From Halegenticoccus tardaugens (GTDB lineage: Archaea; Halobacteriota; Halobacteria; Halobacteriales; Haloferacaceae), in assembly GCF_004116405.1 (NCBI RefSeq), contig NZ_SDIC01000002.1:372001-436000 (forward strand): a DNA stretch of 64,000 bases, in the 5' to 3' direction. Numbering within the stretch: position 1 is the first letter of the stretch; the number at the start of each line of letters is the position of its first letter. Below are positions 1 through 8,013 of the stretch, in pieces. The notes under the pieces are model-generated. The model made no database searches, was not told the origin of the DNA, and saw only the letters and a list, made by a program, of their open reading frames with translations. A program made the translations under genes and the position numbers.

Positions 1-182
1 TCCAACCGTTTGCGCTCGTGGCTCAGGTCTAACGAACCGACTTCCGGTCCGCTGGTATCGTGAGCGTACTTGACGATCCCTACGTCGATTCCGACCGTGC
101 GTTTCAGCACGGTTGGTTTCTCTGGCGGGTCGTCAGGCGTTTCGACGCCGAGAATGGCGTACCACTTGCTCGTAGGTTCACG
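1..182 (-). pseudogene. tnpB: tnpB fragment (IS1341-type), cut by neighbouring element
   Basis: Minus-strand translation gives the central part of a haloarchaeal TnpB, from a REPTSKWYAILGVETP stretch through the RuvC-I motif GIDVGIVKYAHD to SLDLSHERKRL at the window edge. The N-terminal half is missing: homology stops where the left end of the next element begins. The rest may continue outside the window. RuvC-I keeps its catalytic Asp, unlike the intact gene next door. This is a relic into or beside which a second element of the same family inserted. Confidence 0.7.
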
Positions 183-342
183 TTTGCAAACCGAGGTGCT
201 AAGTCCCCTTCCTCAGCGACCGAGTGTAGCGATGTCGTAGGGAGGGGATACAGCACCGCATGGTTTTCAAACGTGTTCGATAGCAGACCCACAGGCCCAC
301 GTACCGGCACATTTATGTCTATCCATGGTCTATACACTCGTA

Positions 343-489
343 ATGGATCGGTTCGAAATCGACGGTCACGAAGTCCTCGATGGCACCGCGAAACCATCCG
401 GGAATAGCGCCCACGTCATCGTCCCGAAACGGTGGCGAGGTGCCGACGTGAAGGTGGTTCGTGTTTCTGAACCCCATTCAGACGAGTAG
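343..489 (+). CDS. DUF2080 family transposase-associated small protein
   Basis: This 48-residue protein starts MDRFEIDGHEVLDGTAKP and contains HVIVPKRWRGADVKVVRVSEP. It matches the haloarchaeal DUF2080 proteins found directly upstream of tnpB. An in-frame ATG lies 18 bases earlier, but the MDR start agrees with the second copy in this window at 55970. The stop is 9 bases before the tnpB ATG, so the two are probably co-transcribed. Its function is unknown. The short basic, strand-rich sequence (AbrB/SpoVT-like in character) suggests DNA or RNA binding, which is inference. Confidence 0.75.
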   Translation: MDRFEIDGHEVLDGTAKPSGNSAHVIVPKRWRGADVKVVRVSEPHSDE

Positions 490-498
490 TCCACGTTC

Positions 499-1794
499 AT
501 GCAGTATAACTACAAGTACCGACTTACGCCGGATGAAGCCATCAGCAACGAGCTTTTGCGCCATATCGACGTGTGTCGGCAACTGTACAACCACTGCCTC
601 TACGAACTCAACGAATCCACAGACGGTATCCCGACACGATACGACCTTCAGGGACAGCTTCCCGACCTCGAGAAATGGTGGAGCGACCTGAAAGGCGTTC
701 ACTCGAAGGTGCTTCAGATGGTTCTCAAGCGCGTCTACGACAACCTTTCGACGCTCAAAGCACAGAAGGAGAACGGACGTGCCGTCGGAATGTTGAAGTG
801 GAAACGTCCTCGGGACTACCGTTCACTCACCTACAATCAGACCGGCTTCAAGCTCAAGAATACGAGCGGTCGGCCCCAGTTGTGGTTGAGCAAGATTGGT
901 GACGTACCGATCCAACTCCACCGTGGCATTCCCGACGATTCAACAGTCAAGCAGGTTACAGTCAAACGCGAACCCACAGGCGAGTGGTTTGCCGTCTTCG
1001 GTATCGAAACCGAGAACGACGCATTGCCGAAACCCGAGGTGCCCGAGAAATGCGTCGGCATCAATGTGGGGATTCTTTCCTACACCCACGGTTCTGACGG
1101 CTTCTCGGTCGGCTCGCTCGATCTCTCCGAGGAACGAGAGCAGCTTGAACGTGAGCAACGGAAGCTCTCGCGGAAAGAACACGGGTCGGCGAACTACCGC
1201 ACCCAACAGCGCGTTGTCGCCCGACGCCATGCCGACCTAAAACGGAAGCGCCACGACTTCCTCCACCGACTGTCCGCATACTACGCGCGAGAATACGACC
1301 TCGTCGCGGTCGAAGACCTCGACGCGAAGGGGCTGATGGAACTCCCGTCGAACAGCCGCAAACGTGCCGGAGCAGCATGGGGGACGATCCTACGGATGCT
1401 CGAATATAAGTGCGACCGCGAAGGAACGCACTACGTTCCAGTCGATCCACGCGGAACGACCAAAGAGTGTTCCAAATGCAGTGTTTCGACTGAGAAACCG
1501 CTCTGGGTTCGCGAACACTTGTGTCCCTCGTGCGGATTCGAAGCGGATAGAGACGCGAACGCGGCGCTGAACATCATTTCTCGCGGACTCAATCAGGTAG
1601 GAGTAGTTCACTTCGAATCAACGTCCGCAGAAACGCTTCGCGTTTCTGATGGGCTGCAAAAATCACGTAGTGATTTTCGAACGCCTGTGGAGACTGTGCT
1701 CCCGACGGGACCCATTGCGGTTCCTGCACAGCGCGTCGTGGAAGCAGGAAGCCCTGCCCTCACGGAGCGAACGGCACAAGCCGTGGGCGAGTAG
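499..1794 (+). CDS. tnpB: TnpB (RNA-guided nuclease family) with substituted RuvC-I aspartate
   Basis: This 431-residue IS1341-type TnpB has the N-terminal MQYNYKYRL domain, a RuvC core and a zinc ribbon (CSKC about residue 328, CPSC about residue 347). RuvC-II (LVAVEDLD) and RuvC-III (EADRDANAALN) are intact. RuvC-I reads GINVGI: the codon is AAT where the homologues in this window have Asp. That Asp is a catalytic metal ligand in TnpB, so cleavage activity is probably lost. Compared with the copy at 56128 there are about 20 extra C-terminal residues, encoded by two perfect hairpins (1628-1648, 1659-1677). The reading frame is otherwise open over full length. Confidence 0.9.
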   Translation: MQYNYKYRLTPDEAISNELLRHIDVCRQLYNHCLYELNESTDGIPTRYDLQGQLPDLEKWWSDLKGVHSKVLQMVLKRVYDNLSTLKAQKENGRAVGMLKWKRPRDYRSLTYNQTGFKLKNTSGRPQLWLSKIGDVPIQLHRGIPDDSTVKQVTVKREPTGEWFAVFGIETENDALPKPEVPEKCVGINVGILSYTHGSDGFSVGSLDLSEEREQLEREQRKLSRKEHGSANYRTQQRVVARRHADLKRKRHDFLHRLSAYYAREYDLVAVEDLDAKGLMELPSNSRKRAGAAWGTILRMLEYKCDREGTHYVPVDPRGTTKECSKCSVSTEKPLWVREHLCPSCGFEADRDANAALNIISRGLNQVGVVHFESTSAETLRVSDGLQKSRSDFRTPVETVLPTGPIAVPAQRVVEAGSPALTERTAQAVGE

Positions 1795-1809
1795 GCTGTG
1801 GTAGTTCAC
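1590..1809 (+). ncRNA. Probable omegaRNA (reRNA) / right-end transcript of the IS1341 element
   Basis: In IS200/IS605 TnpB elements the guide RNA is made from the tnpB 3' end and right end, with the guide taken from DNA just beyond the element. Here the region overlaps the last third of tnpB and ends in a stem-loop plus GTAGTTCAC. The presumptive guide would begin at 1810, just upstream of the beta-helix gene. The 5' limit is not visible in the sequence and is a guess. The call rests on family knowledge and on the conserved structured right end. Confidence 0.4.
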
Positions 1810-1846
1810 TGTAGAATAGAGCATGACTCAAAAGAGGATGGTTTCT

Positions 1847-2509
1847 ATGAACGCGCTCTCAGAAAAGTGGAAACAGGTCATTCTCGTATTGTTGGTTTTC
1901 CTTACAGTCGTGAGTATCGGATTGACTATCACATTACACGACGCGAGGGATCAATCGAAGGACTCCAGCCTAAGAAATACTACCGAAATCACACGATGTA
2001 CTACGATCACTGAACCCGGGAAGTACGTCCTTGCAGAAGACTTCGGCGATCAGAAAAGCCTGTCTGCAAGTTGCATCACGATTCGATCGAGCCACGTGGT
2101 GCTGGACGGGGCGAACCACACCATTCGCGGGGGTGGAGTGAGTGACTCGACAGGCATCCTCGTATCACACTCCCAGCGTGTCACGAACGTCACCATCCAC
2201 TCCGTCACCGTCATTGACTGGAATCGTGGGATCTACGCCAAAAACGCGTCTGATGTGTCAATTCAGGAGGTAAACGCATCACATAACTCTGAAGGAATTG
2301 CGTTCCAGAATACGAGCCAGAGTACAGTTACTCGGTCACTCGCAAAGCACAATCTGTTTGGCGTCGTTGTTGATAATTCAAGCGAGGGTATCGAGGTTGA
2401 GGGAAGTCAGATCGAGAGCAACTACGCCGACGATGTCAAGCGGTGGGAACACCATTCACCGGAGCGCACTAATCAAACTACAAATGATAGGAGGACTCAA
2501 CATAGATAA
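1847..2509 (+). CDS. Membrane-anchored right-handed beta-helix (NosD-like) protein, probably C-terminally truncated
   Basis: About 220 residues. A transmembrane segment (about 9-30) precedes a haloarchaeal beta-helix opening of the CTTITEPGKYVLAEDF type, then NosD-like repeats (VVLDGANHTIRG, GILVSHSQRVTNVTI, GIAFQNTSQSTVT). The ATG at 1847 is chosen because GAGG lies 9 bases upstream; ATGs at 1823 and 1838 are alternatives. The tail after about residue 205 (basic, Asn/Thr-rich) does not look like beta-helix and the protein is short for the family, so the C terminus is probably lost. The IS right end at 1809 sits directly upstream and probably replaced the native promoter. Confidence 0.6.
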   Translation: MNALSEKWKQVILVLLVFLTVVSIGLTITLHDARDQSKDSSLRNTTEITRCTTITEPGKYVLAEDFGDQKSLSASCITIRSSHVVLDGANHTIRGGGVSDSTGILVSHSQRVTNVTIHSVTVIDWNRGIYAKNASDVSIQEVNASHNSEGIAFQNTSQSTVTRSLAKHNLFGVVVDNSSEGIEVEGSQIESNYADDVKRWEHHSPERTNQTTNDRRTQHR

Positions 2510-2558
2510 TCGCAGATACGCAGTGTGAGCACTCAATCCTTTCGATTTCGACAGTTGC

Positions 2559-2617
2559 GGCCAAAGACGGCGCTGTATCCCCGCGCCCTGAAGGATGGGG
2601 TTTTAGCGCCTGCAATT
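2559..2617 (-). mobile_element. Left-end remnant of an IS1341-type element, inverted
   Basis: Read on the minus strand this is AGCTAAATTGCAGGCGCTAA followed by a CCCCATCC tract and GGGGATACAGCGCCGTCTTTGG. It matches the left end of the relic at 17950, including the extra C in GCAGGCGC. It abuts the left end of the next element head to head, forming a palindrome around 2617. No gene remains. Confidence 0.6.
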
Positions 2618-3051
2618 TAGCTGAATTGAGGCGCTAAGCCCCCTTCCTCAGCGACCGAGCGAAGCGAGGGCGTAGGGAGGGGAGACAGCGCCGCACGGTT
2701 TACGTTCACTGTCTGCGGCATCTGTACGACCTGCGCGGTCGAACGCGGTAGGAAGACGCTCGCCACGGTTCCGCCGGTGTTCACACGTGGTTGGAAACGG
2801 CCTCGCCGTGTCGTCATCACGAAAGGCGCGACGCGCCTTTCGAGCGACGACAAGAAGCGTGCATCGTCGGGTGTGGTCGGAGTGTCGAATCGGGAGGAGT
2901 GGTTCACTCCGAACCGCCCAGCGAGGGAACCGTCTGCGGAGTCTGGAACCGCTGTGGGGACGTTCCCTGCACGTTCCGACACAGAAACAGGAAGCCCCAA
3001 CCTCAAGAACCGAGCGCCTTCGGCGCGAGGGAGTAGATCGGGGTAGTTCAC
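2618..3051 (+). mobile_element. MITE-like non-autonomous derivative of the IS1341 family
   Basis: The left end TAGCTGAATTGAGGCGCTAAG and the right-end stem-loop finishing GTAGTTCAC (3043-3051) are those of the tnpB elements, but the interior carries no tnpB. About 390 bases are nearly identical to the copy at 14974. A perfect hairpin lies at 2821-2841 (arms GAAAGGCGC and GCGCCTTTC, loop GAC). Open frames of 80-140 codons on both strands are by-products of high GC and are not called genes. The right end stops 12 bases from the stop codon of the GH5 gene. Confidence 0.75.
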
Positions 3052-3062
3052 ATAACTATCAC

Positions 3063-4295
3063 TCAGTTCTCGGATTCGTCTGTGGATGACTCATTCGCCG
3101 CTTCCGCGTCGGTCGGTTCGGCCCATTCGGGATACTCCCGTCGCTGGACACCCTCGAAGGACGCATCACCAGACATTGACTTGATTGCGCGAGCGTCATC
3201 CAAGCTCCACACTGCGCCATCTTCGTGGAATAGTCCGTTTATGACGCCACGTGTTCGGTTCTCTAGTGTGAACGCTGGTTTGAGCATTAGTGACCAAAAG
3301 AAATTGCCGACGCCCGCATCGCGGATGAGCGGGGCGAGCGACGAGTAGTCCGATGCCCATAGCGTGTCCTGCGTAGATCCCGCCGCACCGAGGGCTCCTG
3401 TCTCGGGGTCGTGCGTTCGCTGCCACTCAGATAGCCAAACAGGTTTACCAAGCTCGGCAGCGACGTGGTTTGCCTGCTGTAACACCCGGCGATAAATCCG
3501 CTTTGTCTCCGGGAAATTGTAGTGAAATTGAACGACGTCCATTCCCCACCCCAGATACGTGGTATTGTTCGTCAAACTCGTCGAACCGACCGTGAGCGGT
3601 CTGTCGCCACGGTAGGTAGTGAGCGTATCCGCCATGGCTTTCGAAAATTTGAGGTGCGTGCTGCTCCACCCCGGTTCATTAGAGAGTTCGATAGCGAGGA
3701 GCCGTTCATCGTCTCGGTACCGATCCATGAACCACTGGACGAACTGTCGTGGTGTTTCCCAGAGTTCCTCGTCATGCATTGTCCGGGTCGAAGGTGAGTG
3801 GGTCTGGACAGCGGTCAGGGGATTGTCATTGAGCAAGTTCTCGTACGTTGGCTCACGTCCAACCCCGTCAAATAATCCGAGCAGAATCCGAAGGCCATAT
3901 TGATCCGCAGTGTCGAGAAAGTGTTCGAGCGCATCTGCATGCGCCTCGGAATCCTGCAACCAAAATTCGTAGCTTAACCACGTCCGAAGCGCATTCAAAT
4001 CGAGACGAGCGGCGTAGCTCAGATCGCGTTCGATGATGTCGGAGTCGTACTCATGCCACATCTGATACCGGTTGTAGGCGCGTGCTGGAATGTAGATGGC
4101 ACCTCGCACGTCGACTGGAACGCCAGAATCGAAGCGCGAGTCATCCAGTTGTTCGTCCTGATTTTGAGGGTAATCGTGTGCTTCGTGTCGCACTCCACTG
4201 GTGTCTCCCCGTATTCGCCCCACACTCGGTAACCCACTGATACTCATAGCAGTACCGACAGAAAGAACTTGCCGTCGGGTGAGTCGTTTCCCCAT
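3063..4295 (-). CDS. Secreted GH5-type glycoside hydrolase (cellulase/mannanase-like)
   Basis: 410 residues. MGKRLTRRQVLSVGTAMSIS is a Tat-type signal and fixes the start at 4295. The body is a (beta/alpha)8 GH5-like domain: AIELSNEPGW (about 205) carries the acid/base Glu, VVQFHYNFP follows, and VWLSEWQ (about 290) carries the nucleophile Glu. The C-terminal tail is acidic and rich in Glu/Asp/Ser. GH5-like enzymes hydrolyse beta-glucans or mannans outside the cell; the exact substrate cannot be read. The MITE at 2618-3051 ends just beyond its stop codon and an element relic (4380-4455) lies upstream. Confidence 0.8.
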   Translation of the reverse strand: MGKRLTRRQVLSVGTAMSISGLPSVGRIRGDTSGVRHEAHDYPQNQDEQLDDSRFDSGVPVDVRGAIYIPARAYNRYQMWHEYDSDIIERDLSYAARLDLNALRTWLSYEFWLQDSEAHADALEHFLDTADQYGLRILLGLFDGVGREPTYENLLNDNPLTAVQTHSPSTRTMHDEELWETPRQFVQWFMDRYRDDERLLAIELSNEPGWSSTHLKFSKAMADTLTTYRGDRPLTVGSTSLTNNTTYLGWGMDVVQFHYNFPETKRIYRRVLQQANHVAAELGKPVWLSEWQRTHDPETGALGAAGSTQDTLWASDYSSLAPLIRDAGVGNFFWSLMLKPAFTLENRTRGVINGLFHEDGAVWSLDDARAIKSMSGDASFEGVQRREYPEWAEPTDAEAANESSTDESEN

Positions 4296-4379
4296 ATTAG
4301 TACCGTTTGGAATCACAGCACCCGACGGTAAAAGTCCCACCGTGGTTGCCTTTCAAAAGGACTATCTTTGTGCCTGAAT

Positions 4380-4455
4380 TAGCTAAATTGAGAGCGTTAA
4401 ACTTCCATTTGTGAGCAAAGCGAGCGGTAGAGTTGAGTAGGACGGGGTGATCCAC
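4380..4455 (+). mobile_element. Degenerate 76-bp remnant with IS1341-type left and right ends
   Basis: It opens TAGCTAAATTGAGAGCGTTA, a diverged form of the family left end, and closes GACGGGGTGATCCAC, a diverged right end. In between is a short stretch that looks like fused end hairpins (AGCAAAGCGAGCGGTAG). It appears to be an old internally deleted copy. Confidence 0.45.
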
Positions 4456-4483
4456 GAACTCGTGTTCACCGACTCTTTTGTGA

Positions 4484-6406
4484 TTAGATCTGCTTTACGA
4501 AGACGTCCACCTTTTCGCCTGGGTTTCTAACGTCAAGGAGGACACCAAGAGCGAGATTATCACTGTCTGTGATGTATTCGATCCGGCGGATTCCCTCTCC
4601 CCGTCGTGCGAACGAAAGCATTGGTGGCTCTGTGTATGGCTTGGCAAATTCAATCGCTATCTGCCCATCTTCGTCTTCGTCGGCCACTCCACGGTGCGCA
4701 TCGAACGGTGGAAGGTTATTTCGCACCACTGATGACGCGCTCGTGACCTCCCACGAATTTTCGTCTTCTGCTCGATTATTCTCGTAAATATTCTCACTCG
4801 CGTCACCTTTCTCTGCGAGGGCTGGTGAGGACGGAGTTTGGGCGATCGTATTGCCGCGAACGCCGATCTTTGAGCTTGCGATCTGAATTGCTGGTGTATT
4901 TGGGTTTAATTCTTTATTAAATTTGCTGAGATAATTCTCAGAAATTTCATGGTATGACTTCCCGGGACTTCGAACTGAGATCCCTGTCTTCGCTACTTCG
5001 CGGATGTGATTATTCGCAACAGTAATTGATTGTGTTTTAGTAAGTAGAATACCGTGGTTGCCTGCTTGCGAGATAATGTTGTTTATGATGGTTCCTTCCG
5101 CTGCGTTTTGTACCCGTATTCCTGTACCGTTTGGGCTTTGAATAATATTGTCTGCGATCTTGATGTCCGAGACTGGGCTCTGAACGTTTATTCCATGATG
5201 GGAGTATCCAGATAACTCATTACCGCTAACGGTAATACTCGAACCGCCTGCTGGGTCAATCGCAATTCCAGCAAATTTCGTCGTGTTCTTCGTCGAAAGG
5301 CCATCGGTAGATTGAGTACTGATATTCCCCCGGATGGAAACGTGGTGGATGTTCGTAGGACCACGGACATGGCAGAACGATTTGTGAGAGCCGAATCCGA
5401 TATTGTCTGTGATAATACTATGAGTGCCTCCTGCTTCTTCTCCTTTTGGTCCACTCGCTACACCAGCTAGACTCCCTTCGCTACAATTTCCGAGGATATT
5501 TCCTGAGATTATCACGGTATTTGCAACATCGTTCTTTCCGTTAGGAGCCCAGAGATCACACGCGATTGCTCGATCAATTCCGTCTGTGATGACGTTTTCT
5601 GAGACGACGACATTCTTGCCACCGAGTTGGATCCCTCGGTCTCCAAAGAATTGAATACGATTATTTACAATCCTGACATTCTCACTATTTCGCTCAACGC
5701 TGATACCACTTCCTCCGCTTCCGTGTTCGCCATACGGATGAGTATGCGTAATCGTATTTCCTGTGAGAACGACGTTTACTGCATCACGGACGATAATTCC
5801 ATGGCATTTCTTTGCGCTTTTATCTTGATTCGCTTCGTTCCCATGATAGCCAACATCTCGTATCGTGATATTCCTGCAGTGGTTGTGTTGTCCAACTCGA
5901 ATTCCTCCGACGTTTGCTCCGTCAGCAGGCTTAATCGCGTTAGTTATTCCTGGACCAATGACGGAGACACCGCTCACGTCAATATCAAGCCACTGGGTCG
6001 TCCGGTATGGCGCATTTCTTCCATCGATCCAGACTGTGTCGCCTGCTGTGAGAGTGTTGAATGCGTTTTCGAGTTCTCTCGTCCTTTTTACAACGTGGTC
6101 TGCCATCCCCCTCACTGTCTTTGCATCAATCTCAGAAAGTGAGAGGCCGAGCTGGTTCCACCCGTTGTCTGTTGAAACAAAGGGAAGGAGGGTCTGGAGT
6201 GAATCTGACGGTCGGGCGCCAAAATACAGATCCCAATGATCGGGGTTAGCAGAGGGAAGCTCTTTGTCCAGGGCACCTCCTGCTATGTTAAGCGATTGAT
6301 CAGAGTCAAATCGACCAGAGCCGAGATTTTGCGTTAATGTTCCACGAGTAAAAGGTATGCCAGCGGCCGCAAGCAACACTAAGAATTGTCGTCGTTTCGA
6401 ATTCAT
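4484..6406 (-). CDS. Secreted right-handed parallel beta-helix protein (possible polysaccharide lyase/hydrolase)
   Basis: 640 residues. The start at 6406 (MNSKRRQFLVLLAAAGIPFT) gives a Tat-like signal; an upstream in-frame start would add 12 residues with no merit. Residues about 150-560 are a long run of beta-helix coils (ITIRDVGYHGN, VVLTGNTITH, NVRIVNNRIQFFG, NVVVSENVITDG, ITVSGNELSG, ITVANNHIREV). The N-terminal part resembles the cap of pectate-lyase-fold or tailspike-like proteins. The fold is typical of polysaccharide lyases and GH28-like enzymes, but catalytic residues cannot be assigned. It shares its direction with the GH5 gene downstream, which suggests joint polysaccharide attack. 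Confidence 0.75.
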   Translation of the reverse strand: MNSKRRQFLVLLAAAGIPFTRGTLTQNLGSGRFDSDQSLNIAGGALDKELPSANPDHWDLYFGARPSDSLQTLLPFVSTDNGWNQLGLSLSEIDAKTVRGMADHVVKRTRELENAFNTLTAGDTVWIDGRNAPYRTTQWLDIDVSGVSVIGPGITNAIKPADGANVGGIRVGQHNHCRNITIRDVGYHGNEANQDKSAKKCHGIIVRDAVNVVLTGNTITHTHPYGEHGSGGSGISVERNSENVRIVNNRIQFFGDRGIQLGGKNVVVSENVITDGIDRAIACDLWAPNGKNDVANTVIISGNILGNCSEGSLAGVASGPKGEEAGGTHSIITDNIGFGSHKSFCHVRGPTNIHHVSIRGNISTQSTDGLSTKNTTKFAGIAIDPAGGSSITVSGNELSGYSHHGINVQSPVSDIKIADNIIQSPNGTGIRVQNAAEGTIINNIISQAGNHGILLTKTQSITVANNHIREVAKTGISVRSPGKSYHEISENYLSKFNKELNPNTPAIQIASSKIGVRGNTIAQTPSSPALAEKGDASENIYENNRAEDENSWEVTSASSVVRNNLPPFDAHRGVADEDEDGQIAIEFAKPYTEPPMLSFARRGEGIRRIEYITDSDNLALGVLLDVRNPGEKVDVFVKQI

Positions 6407-6870
6407 CTTGGTTTTAAGCTGGTAAGCTTCTCGGTCGGGCACTTATCGTTAGCGAGGAGGGTCAGCAGTAACTAAAACGTTCTCACTGATCACTGACGAC
6501 ATCTTCATCGAAAAAGGGAGTATTACGTCTCCGTTTCGGACCAACACGGCGAACGTGGACCCTTCGAATCGGTCGATTTCTCGACCGTTTTCCCGACTAT
6601 CTCCCTCTTTGCCGCAACGTGAAACTCGACCATCAGAAGATTCGTTGAAACTATGAAGACCACGTCGAAGGTGCCCTCTGATCGGTTCCATGTCTCGTGG
6701 AAATCCGCGTTTTTTGACTCGGAAGTTGGTGAACGTATCGCTGACAATCATTTTATTTCACAGGTGACCAGATTCGTTTCGTCATCGTCCGTACTAGCGA
6801 TGAGCCGGTCCATCTGGTCGATTCCAGCCTCTCGAAGCGTCGAGAGCGACACCGTCATCTTATACTACTA
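6407..6870. other. Intergenic stretch; one doubtful small ORF
   Basis: No convincing gene. A minus-strand ORF of 36 codons (6748-6858, MTVSLSTLREAGIDQMDRLI) has haloarchaeal-like composition and ends in ATGA overlapping another open frame, but I know no family for it. The segment ends at the left inverted repeat of the DDE insertion sequence. Confidence 0.3.
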
Positions 6871-7941
6871 GAGGGTGTCATAGAAGAGTTCTCACACTGT
6901 GATCACGGTACTTCCCGGATTGTCTCCACGTTCGTAGTTGGTGATTGCGACGACGAGACGAAAGCACAGCGCGAGGAATAATACTTGTGCTCGTGCGTGA
7001 ACGCGGCCTCGGGCGAATGCACGCCCGAGGCCGCAGTCCTTGACTGATTCGGTGGGTCGTTCGACGCCACTCCGCCGGTTGTACGTCTCATGTAGCGTTG
7101 ATTGCTTCAGCTGGACGTCCTCGCTGTGTTTTTCGATGCGGTCTTCGACCCTGTACTCGATGTCTTTCGGGTCATCAGCGTTCCGTGCGTTGTACGGAGC
7201 AACTGGCACGATCCCTGCGGCTAGGAGGTGGTCGTGCCAGTCGAGAATGCCGTAGGCACTGTCTCCAAGCATCCAGATTGGTTGCTCGACGGCGAGCGCA
7301 TCACGTGTGACGCGCATCGCCGTCTCTTCCGGTGCTTGTTTGCTCTCGGTGCACTCGGCTGCAATCGGGATCTTTTGCCCGGTCGAGACGATCGTACAGC
7401 CGTAGCCGTAGTAGTACTCGTCCTCGGTTGGATCGTAGCACTTCGACGCGTCTGGGTCGGCTAGCATCGCCCTCACGTCGATCGAATCGATGCAGTAGGT
7501 TAAGTCGAGCAGGCCGCATGCCGCGGCCTGCTCGACGAGACGGGTGAAGACGTCGTCAACGACGTGTTCGAGGTCGGTGAGGAAGCGATCGACCGCGTCT
7601 CTCGACGGCGGTCGATCGAAGCCACAGCTCAACCAGATAACCGTGTTCCGAAGCTCTCGCTCAACGGGACGGATGCCGTAGATGTCTTTGTAGTAGCAGT
7701 GGAGAAAGCCACGCATCAGCTCTGGTGGTTCGTGGTCTCGTGTTCGCCCAGGCGGAGACGGGGCGAACACGTCGAACTCTTCGAGAACCTCGAAGGAGAG
7801 GTGCTCAAACAACGCTAACGTCTCGGTTTCACGACATTGAAGAACGACTCTACCGAAGGATCATCTTGCAGGGTCGCTGAACTCATTTCACCTCAGCGTT
7901 CGTCCTGCTCTTTGGTGTGGTCATCGTTCTATGACACCCTC
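6871..7941 (-). mobile_element. Haloarchaeal DDE insertion sequence (IS4/IS5-like) with 15-bp inverted repeats
   Basis: GAGGGTGTCATAGAA at 6871-6885 is exactly repeated in inverse as TTCTATGACACCCTC at 7927-7941. The 1.07-kb unit is filled by one minus-strand transposase gene. I see no clear target duplication in the flanks (ATACTACTA and CGTATTAGT), so the insertion is either old or followed by local change. Confidence 0.85.
6892..7886 (-). pseudogene. DDE_Tnp_1-type transposase, frameshifted near the N terminus
   Basis: The family start is at 7886 (MSSATLQDDPSVESFFNVV). That frame is lost at about 7829-7831, where GTGAAACCGAG stands for the expected GTGGAAACCGAG, a one-base deletion. The remaining 306 codons (ETLALFEHLSFEVLEEFDVF onward) are open to the end. 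Acidic residues fit the DDE triad: Asp in CIDSIDVRAM, Asp in MLGDSAYGI and Glu in RSGVERPTES. Either this copy is dead or a downstream TTG at 7812 initiates a shortened protein. The family assignment is from recognised haloarchaeal IS transposases. Confidence 0.75.
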
Positions 7942-8013
7942 CGTATTAGTCAAAGGGAGACCCAAGCGTGATATCATCGACATACTATCATAAGACGTGA
8001 GAATGCAGCATCG

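Larger units (their letters stand above)
183..1809 (+). mobile_element. IS200/IS605-family (IS1341-type) element with DUF2080 gene and tnpB
   Basis: The left end is a diverged copy of the family end, GAGGTGCTAAGTCCCCTTCC, where other copies read GAGGCGCTAAGCCCCCTTCC. The right end is a stem-loop finishing in GTAGTTCAC at 1801-1809, the same terminus as the other copies. In between lie the small DUF2080 gene and tnpB. There is no TnpA (Y1 transposase), so the element would depend on a TnpA in trans. There are no terminal inverted repeats or target duplication, as expected for this family. The exact left boundary is uncertain by a few bases. Confidence 0.75.

Noticed and set aside
2777-3089. 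Overlapping 80-140-codon ORFs in the MITEs on both strands (also 15133-15578)
   Set aside because: Both MITE copies are non-coding derivatives with the IS ends. The frames are arginine-rich, overlap each other in several phases and show no family.
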